DNA of 64,000 bases from Mesorhizobium sp. LMG 17147. GTDB taxonomy: Bacteria; Pseudomonadota; Alphaproteobacteria; Rhizobiales; Rhizobiaceae. Position numbers and translations under genes: made by a program. Positions 18,886 to 27,991 of the stretch are shown here, one piece after another; position 1 is the stretch's first letter; each line of letters starts with the position of its first letter. The DNA lies in contig NZ_JANCTC010000019.1 of assembly GCF_024297145.1 (NCBI RefSeq), positions 1-64,000 on the forward strand, written 5' to 3'. The notes under the pieces are model-generated. The model did no database searches and had not been told where the DNA came from. It saw nothing but the letters and a program-made list of their open reading frames with translations.

Positions 18886-19956
18886 CTAGCGCAGTGTCGA
18901 TTTCCGATCTTTGAGGATGCCCGGAACAAGCTTCAGCTTGCCGGCGCTGCTCGCGCCTTCCTGCCAGCGCTGCTTGAGCAGTCCGATTGCCGCGTCGACC
19001 ATTTCGCTGGCGTTTTGCTGGATGGTCGTCAGTCCGTAGGACGGCCAGGCAGAGAAGGAAGCGTCGTCGAAACCGGCAATCATTATGTCTTCGGGAATGC
19101 GCAGTCCAAATTCGAACCGTGCACATTCCATGACGCCGATTGCTGTGAGGTCGTTGGCGCAAAAGACGGCATCTGGCCGGTTCGCACCTGCAAACATTTC
19201 CTTGGCCGCGGCGTAACCGCCCTCGTAGTGGAAGTCTCCCTGGACGATTTCCACCTCGTCGACGCCCAGTTCGCGCAGGCGTCCGATAAAGCCGGCCTGA
19301 CGATCGGTGTTGGCGAGCGTTTCTTTGCCGGCGATGTAGGCGAAACGGCTGCCACCTTTCTGGAAAAGCAGATTGGCAATCTGGCGGCCACCCTCGACAT
19401 TGTCGCAGCAGACGGCCGAAACCCATTTGTTCTGCTGCCGCCCGTTGAACAGAACGACGGGAATGCGCATGTGCGCGCATTCGTCGGCGGCCTCTTTCGA
19501 CAGGATGGACAGCGCCGAAATGATCCCGTCGACGCGGTAGCGCATGATCAGCGGAATGGCATCGTCGAAATACTCATTGTGGTCGACGAAGAAAACCAGA
19601 ACCTGGTAGCCCTGAGACTGGAACTGCCGGGTGAACAGTTCGAATATTTGGGCATAGTAGGGATTGTACATGCCGCCGATGACGATCGCGATCAGTTGCG
19701 ATCGATGGGTGACCAGGATGCGCGGCAGTATGCTCGGCTGATAACCAAGTTCGCGCGCCGCAGCGATCACCTTTTCGCGCGTCTTCTTGCTGACGCTGGC
19801 GCCCGCAGTAAAGGCCCGCGAGACCGCTGACTGGGATACGCCGGCAAGGCGTGCGACATCGATCGACGACGGCTGTAATTTCGCTCGTCCTTCGTTCTCG
19901 ACCAGGGGGTCACGCCCAGCCCGCCTCTTGTTCTCGTCGACGCCGTCTTCGCGCAC
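18886..19956 (-). CDS. LacI-family transcriptional regulator
   Basis: About 356 residues. The HTH is SSIDVARLAGVSQSAVSRAF near residues 29-48, followed by the hinge helix region REKVIAAARELGYQPSILPR. The remainder is a periplasmic-binding-like effector domain (LIAIVIGGMYNPYYAQIFEL, RVDGIISALS, AVFCANDLTAIGVMEC, MIAGFDDASF, LTTIQQNASEM). The frame is open to 20025, but the GTG at 19956 has GGAGGAAA directly before it, so I chose it. Lying in the middle of the catabolic region, it is the natural candidate to bind the eight palindromes found there, probably as a sugar-released repressor. That link is inferred. Confidence 0.93.
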   Translation of the reverse strand: MREDGVDENKRRAGRDPLVENEGRAKLQPSSIDVARLAGVSQSAVSRAFTAGASVSKKTREKVIAAARELGYQPSILPRILVTHRSQLIAIVIGGMYNPYYAQIFELFTRQFQSQGYQVLVFFVDHNEYFDDAIPLIMRYRVDGIISALSILSKEAADECAHMRIPVVLFNGRQQNKWVSAVCCDNVEGGRQIANLLFQKGGSRFAYIAGKETLANTDRQAGFIGRLRELGVDEVEIVQGDFHYEGGYAAAKEMFAGANRPDAVFCANDLTAIGVMECARFEFGLRIPEDIMIAGFDDASFSAWPSYGLTTIQQNASEMVDAAIGLLKQRWQEGASSAGKLKLVPGILKDRKSTLR

Positions 19957-20108
19957 CGTTTCCTCCAGGAATCGCGCTGCCTTGCAATGCATTGGGACGT
20001 TAGCCGCATCGGCGGTCGGGGACAATGATCCCGGCGCCGATTACACCGCAAGGCCGCCGGCCGACGCCAAACGACGAATTCAGGAGCTGCCAGCCGTCGC
20101 AGACTTTC

Positions 20109-21104
20109 CTAGACGGACAGTCGCCCGGCCGCCGCGTTGACGCGCTCGACGAGGTCGAATGCATTCAGTCCATCGAGGATCGTCGAGATCGGCGCAGCGC
20201 GACCAGCAAGAAGGCTGGCGAGATGATCAATTTCCGCCTGATAGGCGGCCCGGTATCGGTCGGGAAAATGCTCATGGCGCCGGGGCAAGCAAGTGGCATC
20301 GGCGCCATCGAAGACCACGGGGCTTATCTCCGGGTCGCCGCAGGTCAGCCGGCCGGCGGAGCCGAAAACTTCAAGCCGCTGTTCGAAGCCATGGGCTGCA
20401 CGGCGCGTGGCGGCGATCTGGGCAACCGGGCCGTCTTCCCACTCAAGCTGGACGGCGACGCTGTCATGGTCGTCCAGCTCGGCCAGGCTTTTGTCGGCGT
20501 TGCGGGCGAGAGCTGCGTGCACGCGCTCCGGCGGTCGTCCCACCAGCCACAGCAATTCGTCAAGGTCGTGGATCACCATATCCGCCACAATGCCGCCCTG
20601 GTGGGCGATCACGCCACGATCCGGCAGGCGGGGATCGCGGCTGATCTGTAGCAGATGTTCGATAGTGCCGACCAAGCCCTGGCCGATCTTGTCCTTGACC
20701 TCTCGACGGTAGGGATCGAACCTGCGGTGAAAGCCGAGAATGACCGGGATGTCAGCGGCCTTGACCGCCTCCACCGCCTCGACGATCGGCTGTCTGGTCA
20801 GCGCAACCGGCTTCTCGCATAACGAAGGCAGGCCGAAACGCAGCGCTTGCTTCAGATATTCGACGTGGGTCGCCGTCGGCGACGCAATGACCAAGCCCTC
20901 GGGCCGAAGGCACTCGACTGCCGCCTCCAGCGAGGGAAAGCAGGGCACTCCGATGAATTGCGGCAGATCTCCCGCTTCGAACCCGTTGACGAAGCCGGTG
21001 AGCTCGAGCGCCGGATTGCGGCGAACCGAGAGCGCGTGGACTGCTGCTATTCTGCCCGTGCCGATGATGACGATACCACGCCTGCGCATATGTACACTTT
21101 TCAT
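20109..21104 (-). CDS. Gfo/Idh/MocA-family dehydrogenase (inositol 2-dehydrogenase-like)
   Basis: 331 residues. GIVIIGTGRIAAVHALSVRR opens the Rossmann domain and LCEKPVALTRQP is the EKP motif near residue 98. FHRRFDPYRREVKDKI, VADMVIHDLDELLWLVG and RRAAHGFEQRLEVFGS are close to the pattern of IolG-type myo-inositol 2-dehydrogenases. The ATG at 21104 and a second ATG at 21089 are both possible. It is transcribed away from the operator at 21142 and may share a transcript with the LacI gene 153 bases downstream. The substrate is likely a cyclitol or sugar, not proven. Confidence 0.9.
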   Translation of the reverse strand: MKSVHMRRRGIVIIGTGRIAAVHALSVRRNPALELTGFVNGFEAGDLPQFIGVPCFPSLEAAVECLRPEGLVIASPTATHVEYLKQALRFGLPSLCEKPVALTRQPIVEAVEAVKAADIPVILGFHRRFDPYRREVKDKIGQGLVGTIEHLLQISRDPRLPDRGVIAHQGGIVADMVIHDLDELLWLVGRPPERVHAALARNADKSLAELDDHDSVAVQLEWEDGPVAQIAATRRAAHGFEQRLEVFGSAGRLTCGDPEISPVVFDGADATCLPRRHEHFPDRYRAAYQAEIDHLASLLAGRAAPISTILDGLNAFDLVERVNAAAGRLSV

Positions 21105-21141
21105 TTGAAATGGCGTTCACGACGTTATAGCACTAGCAGAA

Positions 21142-21157
21142 TTGAATAGCTATGCAA
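21142..21157. promoter_or_regulatory. Predicted LacI-type operator, site 2
   Basis: TTGAATAGCTATGCAA, 15 of 16 positions of the perfect palindrome TTGCATAGCTATGCAA. It fills the short divergent gap between the minus-strand dehydrogenase (start 21104) and the plus-strand binding-protein-like gene (start 21166), ending nine bases before that gene's ATG. Repressor bound here would block both directions. Confidence 0.8.
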
Positions 21158-21165
21158 GGATGAGC

Positions 21166-22062
21166 ATGCGACCGAAGCGCCTGAAGTTCTACGCCGTCAC
21201 CCATGACATATTGGGGGATGTGTTCTGGGAGGTGTTCCGCAACGGCCTGATGGATGCGGCGCAACGCTACGATGTCGATGTCGAGCATCTGCGGCCGGGC
21301 AAGTTCTCGCCCGAAATCCAGGCAGGGCTCATAGAAGGGGCGACATATGCGCTCCCGGACGGCATCATTTCAACCATCCCGGAGGTCGCTGCAGTCGATG
21401 CGCCATTGCGCAACGCGATCGCCCGCGGGATCCCGGTCATTGCCATTAACGCCAAGGACCCTCGGCCAAGAGGTGAGCGTATCCCGTATCTGTTCTACAT
21501 CGGCGGTGACGACACCAATGCCGGCCGGCTCGCCGGCGACTACCTGATCAACGAGACGGCGCCGCGGGCCGGCATGTGCGTCGATCACTATCTCCACGAG
21601 CATATCTGCCATTCCGATCGCTATCGCGGCGTCGACCAGGCTTTCACCGCGAAAGGATTGCCGATGGACAGGCTGCGCGTGCCGGGTGGCGACGCCGATG
21701 CCTGTGCGCAGGCGGTCGCCACCTATCTCACACAAAATGAAAGCGTCGACGCGGTGGTGACGCTTGGTCCTCCGGGCGCCCAGGCGGTTCTCGACGCGCG
21801 CAAGCTGTTGCCGCCACAGCGGACATGGTCGCACATTACGTTCGACGTTGCCCAACTCCAGATCGACGGCATTCGCTCGGGCGAGATCGTCGCGACGATC
21901 GACAGCCAGCAATATCTTCAGGGCTATCTGTCGGTTCAGCAGATGTGGCTCCATGTGGCGCAAGGATTTACCATGGCAGACGACATATTCACCGGCCCTA
22001 CCGTCGTCGACGCCCGCAACATCGATGCTGCCGAAGCAGGGGTCAGGCGGGGAACCCGCTGA
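21166..22062 (+). CDS. Periplasmic-binding-protein-like sugar-binding protein without signal peptide
   Basis: About 298 residues of the Peripla_BP_4 fold: DVFWEVFRNGLMDAAQRYDV, PDGIISTIPEVAAVDAPLRN, RGIPVIAINAKDP, YIGGDDTNAGRLAGDYLINE, VDAVVTLGPPGAQAVLDARK and DGIRSGEIVATIDSQQYLQGY are the expected strands and ligand loops of ribose-type binding proteins. Unlike the other such proteins in the window it starts directly with MRPKRLKFYAVTHDI and lacks a secretion signal. It also has no DNA-binding domain. CAAGGA precedes the ATG at 21166; an ATG at 21160 is an alternative. It may be a cytosolic ligand sensor or carrier. It stands alone under operator 2. Confidence 0.85.
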   Translation: MRPKRLKFYAVTHDILGDVFWEVFRNGLMDAAQRYDVDVEHLRPGKFSPEIQAGLIEGATYALPDGIISTIPEVAAVDAPLRNAIARGIPVIAINAKDPRPRGERIPYLFYIGGDDTNAGRLAGDYLINETAPRAGMCVDHYLHEHICHSDRYRGVDQAFTAKGLPMDRLRVPGGDADACAQAVATYLTQNESVDAVVTLGPPGAQAVLDARKLLPPQRTWSHITFDVAQLQIDGIRSGEIVATIDSQQYLQGYLSVQQMWLHVAQGFTMADDIFTGPTVVDARNIDAAEAGVRRGTR

Positions 22063-22088
22063 CGCATCGCTCTGAGTGATCTGCGCGG

Positions 22089-22958
22089 TCAGAGTCTGCA
22101 GACCGGTTCGCGCCGACCGCTGACATCCGTCTTGAAGATGAACAGATTGCCGGATTCGGTTTGGCTGCGTCGCTGGTCGTCATCCAGCAGCCGCTTGGCG
22201 GTGGTCACGACAAGATGGTTCAGCTCTGGCCCGGCAAAAGCGCAGGACGTCACCTGGCTGACCGGCAGGCGAATTTCGCTGACGATCTTGCCGAACCGGT
22301 CGTAGACCGCCACCCGGCCGCCGCCGAACTTGGCGTTCCATATCGTCCCGTCCTGGGCGAGGACTGCACCGTCGGGAATGGATGGCAGCGCGCGATCGTC
22401 GACGAAGACCTGACGCTCAGACAGTGTGCCATCGTCCAAATCGAACCGAAAGCGCCAGATCGTCTTCAGGTGGCTGTCGGAAAACAGCAGCTGGTTGTCG
22501 GGAAGGAAAACGAGCGCATTGGGGACATGCACTTCCGAGAGAACCTGACGGACATGACCGCCGGCTGAGACCCGATAGAGCGCGCCTTCCGGTCGACGCC
22601 TCAGCGTCGAGATCGAGCCAATCCAGAAATTGCCGGCGTCATCCGTCTTGCCTTCGTTGAGGCGGTTCGACGGCATGCCGGGTTCGGGATGAAGCAGAAA
22701 GTGATAGCGCCCCGTATGTGGGCTGAACCGGAACAGGCCGGTCTGGGCGGCGACGATCAGGTCGTCAGCGCCCAACAGGCCGAGGCCGCCGCCGAGCGCG
22801 GGCAGGGGCCACGTCCTTAGCGCGCCGCTGGCCCAGTCGCGTTCGAACAGGGTGCAGCGGATGATGTCAACCCAATAGAGGCGACCGTGGCGATGGTCCC
22901 ACAACGGACATTCGCCGAGCTCCATCTGCGTCGATAGCATGTCGACCAGTGCCGTCAT
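22089..22958 (-). CDS. SMP-30/gluconolactonase-family lactonase
   Basis: About 289 residues. The beta-propeller family is shown by LGECPLWDHRHGRLYWVDI (metal-binding glutamate), RLNEGKTDDAGNFWIGS, ALVFLPDNQLLFSDSHLKTI, IPDGAVLAQDGTIWNAKFGG (metal-binding aspartate region) and VTSCAFAGPELNHLVVTTA. Such enzymes hydrolyse sugar lactones to aldonates. The ATG at 22958 is preceded by AAGGA. The gene lies 34 bases downstream of the IolD-like gene on the same strand and is probably co-transcribed. A lactonase suggests that one of the dehydrogenases here forms a lactone. Confidence 0.92.
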   Translation of the reverse strand: MTALVDMLSTQMELGECPLWDHRHGRLYWVDIIRCTLFERDWASGALRTWPLPALGGGLGLLGADDLIVAAQTGLFRFSPHTGRYHFLLHPEPGMPSNRLNEGKTDDAGNFWIGSISTLRRRPEGALYRVSAGGHVRQVLSEVHVPNALVFLPDNQLLFSDSHLKTIWRFRFDLDDGTLSERQVFVDDRALPSIPDGAVLAQDGTIWNAKFGGGRVAVYDRFGKIVSEIRLPVSQVTSCAFAGPELNHLVVTTAKRLLDDDQRRSQTESGNLFIFKTDVSGRREPVCRL

Positions 22959-22992
22959 GCCCACATTCCTTGTGCGTTGTGTGCCGACACGA

Positions 22993-24861
22993 TCATACCA
23001 GTGCTTTTTGCCTTGCCCGGCCGGTTTCGTAACGACGTCGCGCTGCTCGAACCCGTTCGAGTTCGGAGGCTTCGGCCACGCCCACTTCCCACCAAAGGTC
23101 CGCGCCAGGTGAGCCGCCACGCTTTTCGGCCTGGGCGATGATGACGCTCGGACCGTCGAAGGCCTTTGCCCTTGCGAGCGCCTCGGCCAGTTCCTGGGGG
23201 TTCGAAGCCACGAAGGTCGCGCAGCCCATCGAACGGGCATTGGCTTCATAGTCGACATCGACATAGTCGCCGTCCGGCTGGCGGCCGGCAGCGGTGCGGC
23301 GGCGGAATTCGTTGCCAAAATTGTCGGAACCCGTCGAATGCTCTTGCAAGGCGCGAATGCACTGGAAGCCGCCATTCTCGATGACGATCGTGATCATCTT
23401 GGCTCCCTCCTGTGCCGCCGTGACGAGTTCAGTCGGCGCCATAAGATAGGTACCGTCTCCGATGACAACAAAGACGTTGCCCTGGTTGCTTCGGGCGAGT
23501 GCCACACCCAGGCCGGCAGGTATTTCGTGTCCCATGCAGGAAAAGCCGAATTCGATGAAGCATTCGCTTCCTGCCGAATTGTCCCACGCTTTCATGATTT
23601 CCCCAGGCGATGTGCCGGCAGCGGCAATGACAACGTCGCCCTTGGCCGCGGCTGCATTCACCGATGCGATGATGGTGCCCTGTTTCATCGGCGCGCCTTG
23701 CTCGTGGGTGATGGAGCCGTGATAGGTCGCCCACCAGCTTGAGATCGCGTGAGCCACTTCGGCACGATAGGCATCGGCAGTGGCGTAGTTGGCGAGTGCA
23801 TCGCCGAGCGCCTGCAGGGCAAGCCTGGCGTCGGCAACCACTGGTGCGGCACCGAGCTTGTAGGCATCCTGCGCATTGACATTGATCGCCACGAACCGCG
23901 TGTCATCGTTGAAATGAGAGCGCGAGGCTGTGGCGAAGTCGGTGAGCCGCGTGCCTATGGCGATGACAACATCAGCCTTTTCACCGATCCGGGCAGCGGC
24001 GGCGGTGCCGGTCGTGCCGCCGCCACCAAGCAGCAGGCTGGCGTTCTGCGACACGCCCTTGCCCGCAAAGGTTTCCATCACAGGGATGCCGAAGCGGTTG
24101 CAAAAAGCCACGAGTTCGGCCTCCGCCGCGGCATAGCGGACACCTCCGCCGGCAATGATCAGCGGACGCTTTGCGGTAGCGATCAATTTGGCAGCACTTG
24201 CAATCTCGTCGTCGTTTGGACGAATGCGGCGGATCTGCCAGCGGCGCTTTTCGAAGAAACGGGCAGGAAAGGGGAAGGCTTCCCCCTGCACGTCCTGCGG
24301 CAAGGAGATGGTCACCGCGCCGGTCTCTGCCGGATCGACCAGCACGCGCATCGCTTCGGGCAATGCGGTCAGGAGCTGCTCGGGACGCGAGATGCGGTCA
24401 AAGAAGCGAGACAAGGGCCGAAACGAATCGTTCACCGAGAGGTCAGCTTCGATCGGATGTTCAAGCTGCTGCAGTACATTGCCTGGCCGTCGATGGGCAA
24501 AGACATCGGAGGGCAGAAGCAGCACCGGAACGCGGTTGATCGTCGCCGTCGCTGCGCCGGTCAGCATGTTTGTCGAGCCGGGGCCGATCGAGGCCGTACA
24601 GGCCAAGGTGGCGCGCCTGTTCATGGCCTTGGCGAAACCCATGGCGGCATGCACCATCGATTGCTCGTTCTTGGCCTGGTAGAAGGGAAGACCTTCGCCG
24701 TATTCGTCGAGCGCTTCACCCATGCCGGCGACATTGCCGTGGCCGAATATTCCGAACATGCCGCCAATCAGCCGTTCCTCCACGTCGTCGTGCACGGAGA
24801 ACTGGGCTTTCAGGTAGAGCACCACCGCCTGTGCGGCGGTGAGCGATCTGGCGTTCGTCAT
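22993..24861 (-). CDS. iolD: TPP-dependent 3D-trihydroxycyclohexane-1,2-dione acylhydrolase-like enzyme
   Basis: 622 residues, the size of IolD. Residues about 1-190 form the TPP pyrimidine domain with the activating glutamate in FYQAKNEQSMVHAAMGFAKA. FIEFGFSCMGHEIPAGLGVA followed by VVIGDGTYLMAPTELVTA is the diphosphate-binding region (GDG...) and matches IolD rather than acetolactate synthase. In inositol catabolism IolD opens the six-membered ring by hydrolysing a C-C bond. Here it starts a minus-strand unit with a lactonase, 16 bases from operator 3. Its true substrate may be a cyclitol derivative different from that of the textbook route, because IolB, IolC and IolJ are not in this window. 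Confidence 0.92.
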   Translation of the reverse strand: MTNARSLTAAQAVVLYLKAQFSVHDDVEERLIGGMFGIFGHGNVAGMGEALDEYGEGLPFYQAKNEQSMVHAAMGFAKAMNRRATLACTASIGPGSTNMLTGAATATINRVPVLLLPSDVFAHRRPGNVLQQLEHPIEADLSVNDSFRPLSRFFDRISRPEQLLTALPEAMRVLVDPAETGAVTISLPQDVQGEAFPFPARFFEKRRWQIRRIRPNDDEIASAAKLIATAKRPLIIAGGGVRYAAAEAELVAFCNRFGIPVMETFAGKGVSQNASLLLGGGGTTGTAAAARIGEKADVVIAIGTRLTDFATASRSHFNDDTRFVAINVNAQDAYKLGAAPVVADARLALQALGDALANYATADAYRAEVAHAISSWWATYHGSITHEQGAPMKQGTIIASVNAAAAKGDVVIAAAGTSPGEIMKAWDNSAGSECFIEFGFSCMGHEIPAGLGVALARSNQGNVFVVIGDGTYLMAPTELVTAAQEGAKMITIVIENGGFQCIRALQEHSTGSDNFGNEFRRRTAAGRQPDGDYVDVDYEANARSMGCATFVASNPQELAEALARAKAFDGPSVIIAQAEKRGGSPGADLWWEVGVAEASELERVRAARRRYETGRARQKALV

Positions 24862-24876
24862 CTTCCACTCCTCATA

Positions 24877-24892
24877 TTGACTAGCTATGCAA
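24877..24892. promoter_or_regulatory. Predicted LacI-type operator, site 3
   Basis: TTGACTAGCTATGCAA, identical to the reverse complement of site 7 at 38016. It lies in the divergent gap between the IolD-like gene (minus) and the SDR/Gfo pair (plus), 16 bases from the former's ATG. Confidence 0.8.
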
Positions 24893-24998
24893 TTTAGGTT
24901 TCATACTGCAGACAAGCGTCGAGTTCAACAGGACAGGGGAGCCTTCCGAACGAAATCGGCCCGAGACGAAACGGCGGCAAAACGTGGAATTGAAACCT

Positions 24999-25754
24999 AT
25001 GCAACGCGACGGGCTGAGGCGATTCGAAGGCAAGGTGGTGCTGGTAACGGGTGCGTCTACCGGCATTGGTCTCGCCACCATCAGGCGCATCCGCGGCGAG
25101 GGGGGAAAAGTCGCGGCCGCCCATCGGCGAAGCAACAAGGATCTCGACCTCGACGGGGCCTACTCGGTCCGGCTGGATGTCACATCCGCCGAAGAGTGGG
25201 AGCAGGCAATGCGTTCCGTCGTCGACCAGTTCGGACGGCTCGACGTTCTGGTGAACAATGCGGGGGTGCGGGCGAGCGGCGGGGTCGAGGAGACCGAACT
25301 CGATCTCTGGAACGAGATGTTGCGCACCAACCTGACCAGCGTCTTCCTTGGCTGTCGCGCCGCGGTGCCGCATCTTCGTGCCGCCGGCGGCGGAGCGATC
25401 GTCAACGTTGGCTCGATCACCGGCATACGCGGCACAGAGAACATGGTGGCCTACAGCGCCTCCAAGAGCGGCATCACCACGCTCACCGCGTCGCTGGCGC
25501 TCGATCTCGCTAGGGACAGGATTCGCGTCAATGCCTGCTGCCCGGCAGCAATCAGCACGCGCATGGTGTCGAACTGGCTCGAAACAGCGGCCGATCCGGA
25601 GGCGGCCACCGATGTGGTTGTCGCCAAGCATCCCATCGGGCGCATCGGGCGCCCGGAAGAGGTCGCGAGCGTCATCGCCTTCCTGGCCAGCGATGACGCC
25701 AGTTTCATGACCGGCCTGTCCATACCGGTCGATGGCGGCCGGTCCATCAGATAG
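24999..25754 (+). CDS. SDR-family oxidoreductase
   Basis: About 251 residues. It has the classical motifs TGASTGIGLATIRRI, LVNNAGVRASGG, the catalytic serine in NVGSITGIRG and YSASKSGITTL, and the usual C-terminal FMTGLSIPVDGG. It resembles 3-oxoacyl reductase/glucose dehydrogenase-like SDRs that act on small polyols. The ATG at 24999 seems best; a GTG at 24984 is in frame. The gene is separated from operator 3 by about 100 bases and is followed after 26 bases by another Gfo dehydrogenase, so both are likely expressed together with the divergent IolD unit. Confidence 0.9.
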   Translation: MQRDGLRRFEGKVVLVTGASTGIGLATIRRIRGEGGKVAAAHRRSNKDLDLDGAYSVRLDVTSAEEWEQAMRSVVDQFGRLDVLVNNAGVRASGGVEETELDLWNEMLRTNLTSVFLGCRAAVPHLRAAGGGAIVNVGSITGIRGTENMVAYSASKSGITTLTASLALDLARDRIRVNACCPAAISTRMVSNWLETAADPEAATDVVVAKHPIGRIGRPEEVASVIAFLASDDASFMTGLSIPVDGGRSIR

Positions 25755-25780
25755 CAGCATACGGATTGGGAGAGCATCAC

Positions 25781-26905
25781 GTGCAAAGTTTGAGGTTCGG
25801 TATTGTCGGTTCGGGCTATATGGCCAAGACCCACAGCCTAGCACTGCGCAATATCGAAGGGTTCCTGTGGCCGAAGATGCCGCGCATCGAGATGGTTCGG
25901 CTTGCTGACATCGATCTGAGTCTGGCCGAAGACAGCGCCCGGCGCTGGGGATGGCGCGAGGCGACCACCGACTGGAAGGCAGTGACGCGCGGCGACGATA
26001 TCGATGTCGTCGTCATTATCACGCCCAATGACAGCCACGAGGAGATTGCGCTCGACGCCTTTGCCAACGGCAAGCATGTCTTCTGCGAGAAGCCGCTGGC
26101 CAACACTGCCGCTGCCGCCCGCCGCATGGCCGAGGCTGCCGGCCGCTCCGGCAAGGTCAACATCGTCAACTTCGTCTATCGCTGCTGGCCGGCCGTGCAG
26201 TTCGCGCGCAAGCTGATCGAAGACGGCGAATTGGGTGAACTGCGTCACTTCGAAGGGCATTTCTTCCAGGATTACGCCAATGACGGAGGCCTGCCTCATG
26301 CCTGGCGCTTCGACAAGGAAAGGGCCGGCGCCGGCGCCGGCGGCGATCTCGGATCGCATATCAGCGACATCGCTGTTTTCCTGCTCGGGCCGATCGGTCG
26401 CGTCGCCGCCAACAGCCGCACCTATTTTACCGACCGCGCGACGGCCACCGGTAGGGCAAGCGTAACCGTCGACGACATGACGACGACGCTGGTCGAATTT
26501 CGCTCCGGAGCGACCGGTTCGGTCCATTCCTCATGGGCGGCCACTGGCCACAAGAGCGATCTGGCCTTCACGATCATCGGCTCGAAAGGATCGCTTTCAT
26601 TCAGCTGGGAGCGCAGCAACGAGATCCATCTCTACACAGAAGCGGAACGCAAGGATCGCAGCGGTTTCCGCCGTATCATGATCGGAGGCATCCATCCGGA
26701 AGCGGAGCCCTTCTGGTATGCACAAGGGCAAGGGCTGGGTTATGGCGAAGCATTCGTGATCACGGCCCGACGCCTCATCGAGGCGATCCAGAAGAACGAT
26801 ATTTCGGCTTCGCCCAATTTTGCTGAAGCGGCTCATGTAAACGCTGTCATAGAAGCGACAGTCAAAGCCGCCGCAACACGGAATTGGCAGGAGGTCGAAG
26901 GCTGA
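25781..26905 (+). CDS. Gfo/Idh/MocA-family dehydrogenase
   Basis: About 374 residues. It starts at a GTG with GGGAGAG six bases upstream and reads LRFGIVGSGYMAKTHSLALR, the NAD-binding motif. FCEKPLANTAAAARRMAE is the EKP loop, VNFVYRCWPAVQFARKLIED and GDLGSHISDIAVFLLGP follow as in MocA/IolW-type enzymes. It follows the SDR gene in one transcript. MocA of rhizopine catabolism belongs to this family, but so do many sugar dehydrogenases, so I do not assign a substrate. It ends 58 bases before a convergent paralogue. Confidence 0.92.
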   Translation: MQSLRFGIVGSGYMAKTHSLALRNIEGFLWPKMPRIEMVRLADIDLSLAEDSARRWGWREATTDWKAVTRGDDIDVVVIITPNDSHEEIALDAFANGKHVFCEKPLANTAAAARRMAEAAGRSGKVNIVNFVYRCWPAVQFARKLIEDGELGELRHFEGHFFQDYANDGGLPHAWRFDKERAGAGAGGDLGSHISDIAVFLLGPIGRVAANSRTYFTDRATATGRASVTVDDMTTTLVEFRSGATGSVHSSWAATGHKSDLAFTIIGSKGSLSFSWERSNEIHLYTEAERKDRSGFRRIMIGGIHPEAEPFWYAQGQGLGYGEAFVITARRLIEAIQKNDISASPNFAEAAHVNAVIEATVKAAATRNWQEVEG

Positions 26906-26963
26906 TCACCATTGTCTGTGGTGGCGCGGTTTGTGCGGCGATCTGCAGGCGGGTGGGTGGAGT

Positions 26964-27968
26964 TCAAGAGAGCCTTACAGAAAGCCCCGACCTCATCGAC
27001 TCTTCTGCAGCCTCGGCGATCTGGAGCGCTTTCAGGCCGTCGGAAGCACCAGGTGACAGGGCGCCTCCCTCTTCGAGGCGCCTGACAAAGTAGTCGAGCT
27101 CTCGCCGGTAGGCTTCGGCATATCGTTCAAGAAAGAAGGGCTGCGGCTTGTCGGATGATCCGCCGCCGGCGTTCCAGGCGACGACGGGGGTCGGCAGCAC
27201 GTTGCCGAGTTGGAGCATGCCGCCCGCTCCATGAATCTCCGCGCGCTGATCGTAGCCATAGGCAGATCGCCAGGAATTATTGATCGAAACCAGCGTCCCC
27301 GAAGGCATGGTCAAGGTAACCATAACAGTGTCAGCATGTCCGGCTGCGGCGATCCGCGGGTCTGTGCGCGCAGCACCGACTGCATAGACGCTATCCGGTT
27401 CCTCGCCGGTCAACCATCGCGCCATGTCGATGTCATGGATGGTGGTTTCGCGAAGGATGCCGCCAGAAGCCACGATATAGTCGATCGGCGGCGGGCCGGG
27501 ATCGCGGCTCGTGAGCAACACCAGTTCCGGGGCTCCTGCCTCGCCTATTCCCAGCCGCGCGGCAAGCGACGCAAAGCCTGGGTCGAAGCGACGGTTGAAT
27601 GCCAGCAGAAAGGGGATGCCTGAAGCCTCAATGGCAGCGGCAAGGGATCGAACCGTGCCGAGATCGCGTGCCAGCGGCTTCTCGCAGAAGACGGCCTTGC
27701 CACTCGCAAGTGCCCGGTCAATCAGTTCGGGGTGCGTGGAAGCTGCGCTGGCAATGACGACGGCGTCTACGGCCGGATCGTCGAAGACATCGGCTGTCGT
27801 GCGCACACGAGACCGGGAGGCGCGCGCCAGCGCCTGCGCGGCCCCCTCATCCGGATCGCAGATTCCAGCAAGCGCGGCACGGGGGTGGGCAACGATGTTT
27901 GCCGCGTGGATGGTGCCCATGCGCCCGGCGCCGAACAGCGCCAGCTGCAACTGTCCCTGTTCAGACAT
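26964..27968 (-). CDS. Gfo/Idh/MocA-family dehydrogenase, IolG-like
   Basis: 334 residues, the length of alphaproteobacterial inositol 2-dehydrogenases. LALFGAGRMGTIHAANIVAH, PAVDAVVIASAASTHPELID, FCEKPLARDLGTVRS, AFNRRFDPGFASLAARL and ETTIHDIDMARWL follow the IolG pattern including the histidine-aspartate pair of the active site. It is the last gene of a minus-strand transporter operon that starts at the operators near 32705, 23 bases after a permease gene. Its position suggests that it oxidises the transported solute first. Distinction between myo-inositol and another cyclitol is not possible from sequence alone. Confidence 0.9.
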   Translation of the reverse strand: MSEQGQLQLALFGAGRMGTIHAANIVAHPRAALAGICDPDEGAAQALARASRSRVRTTADVFDDPAVDAVVIASAASTHPELIDRALASGKAVFCEKPLARDLGTVRSLAAAIEASGIPFLLAFNRRFDPGFASLAARLGIGEAGAPELVLLTSRDPGPPPIDYIVASGGILRETTIHDIDMARWLTGEEPDSVYAVGAARTDPRIAAAGHADTVMVTLTMPSGTLVSINNSWRSAYGYDQRAEIHGAGGMLQLGNVLPTPVVAWNAGGGSSDKPQPFFLERYAEAYRRELDYFVRRLEEGGALSPGASDGLKALQIAEAAEESMRSGLSVRLS

Positions 27969-27991
27969 TCGTCCTCCTTCCCGACCGCGTC

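Noticed and set aside
19982-19995. TTGCAATGCATTGG upstream of the LacI gene
   Set aside because: Resembles half of the operator but has the wrong spacing and centre; autoregulation cannot be supported from it.
24990-25004. TTGAAACCTATGCAA at the start of an SDR gene
   Set aside because: Only the right half matches and the length is 15 rather than 16, so I did not call a ninth operator.
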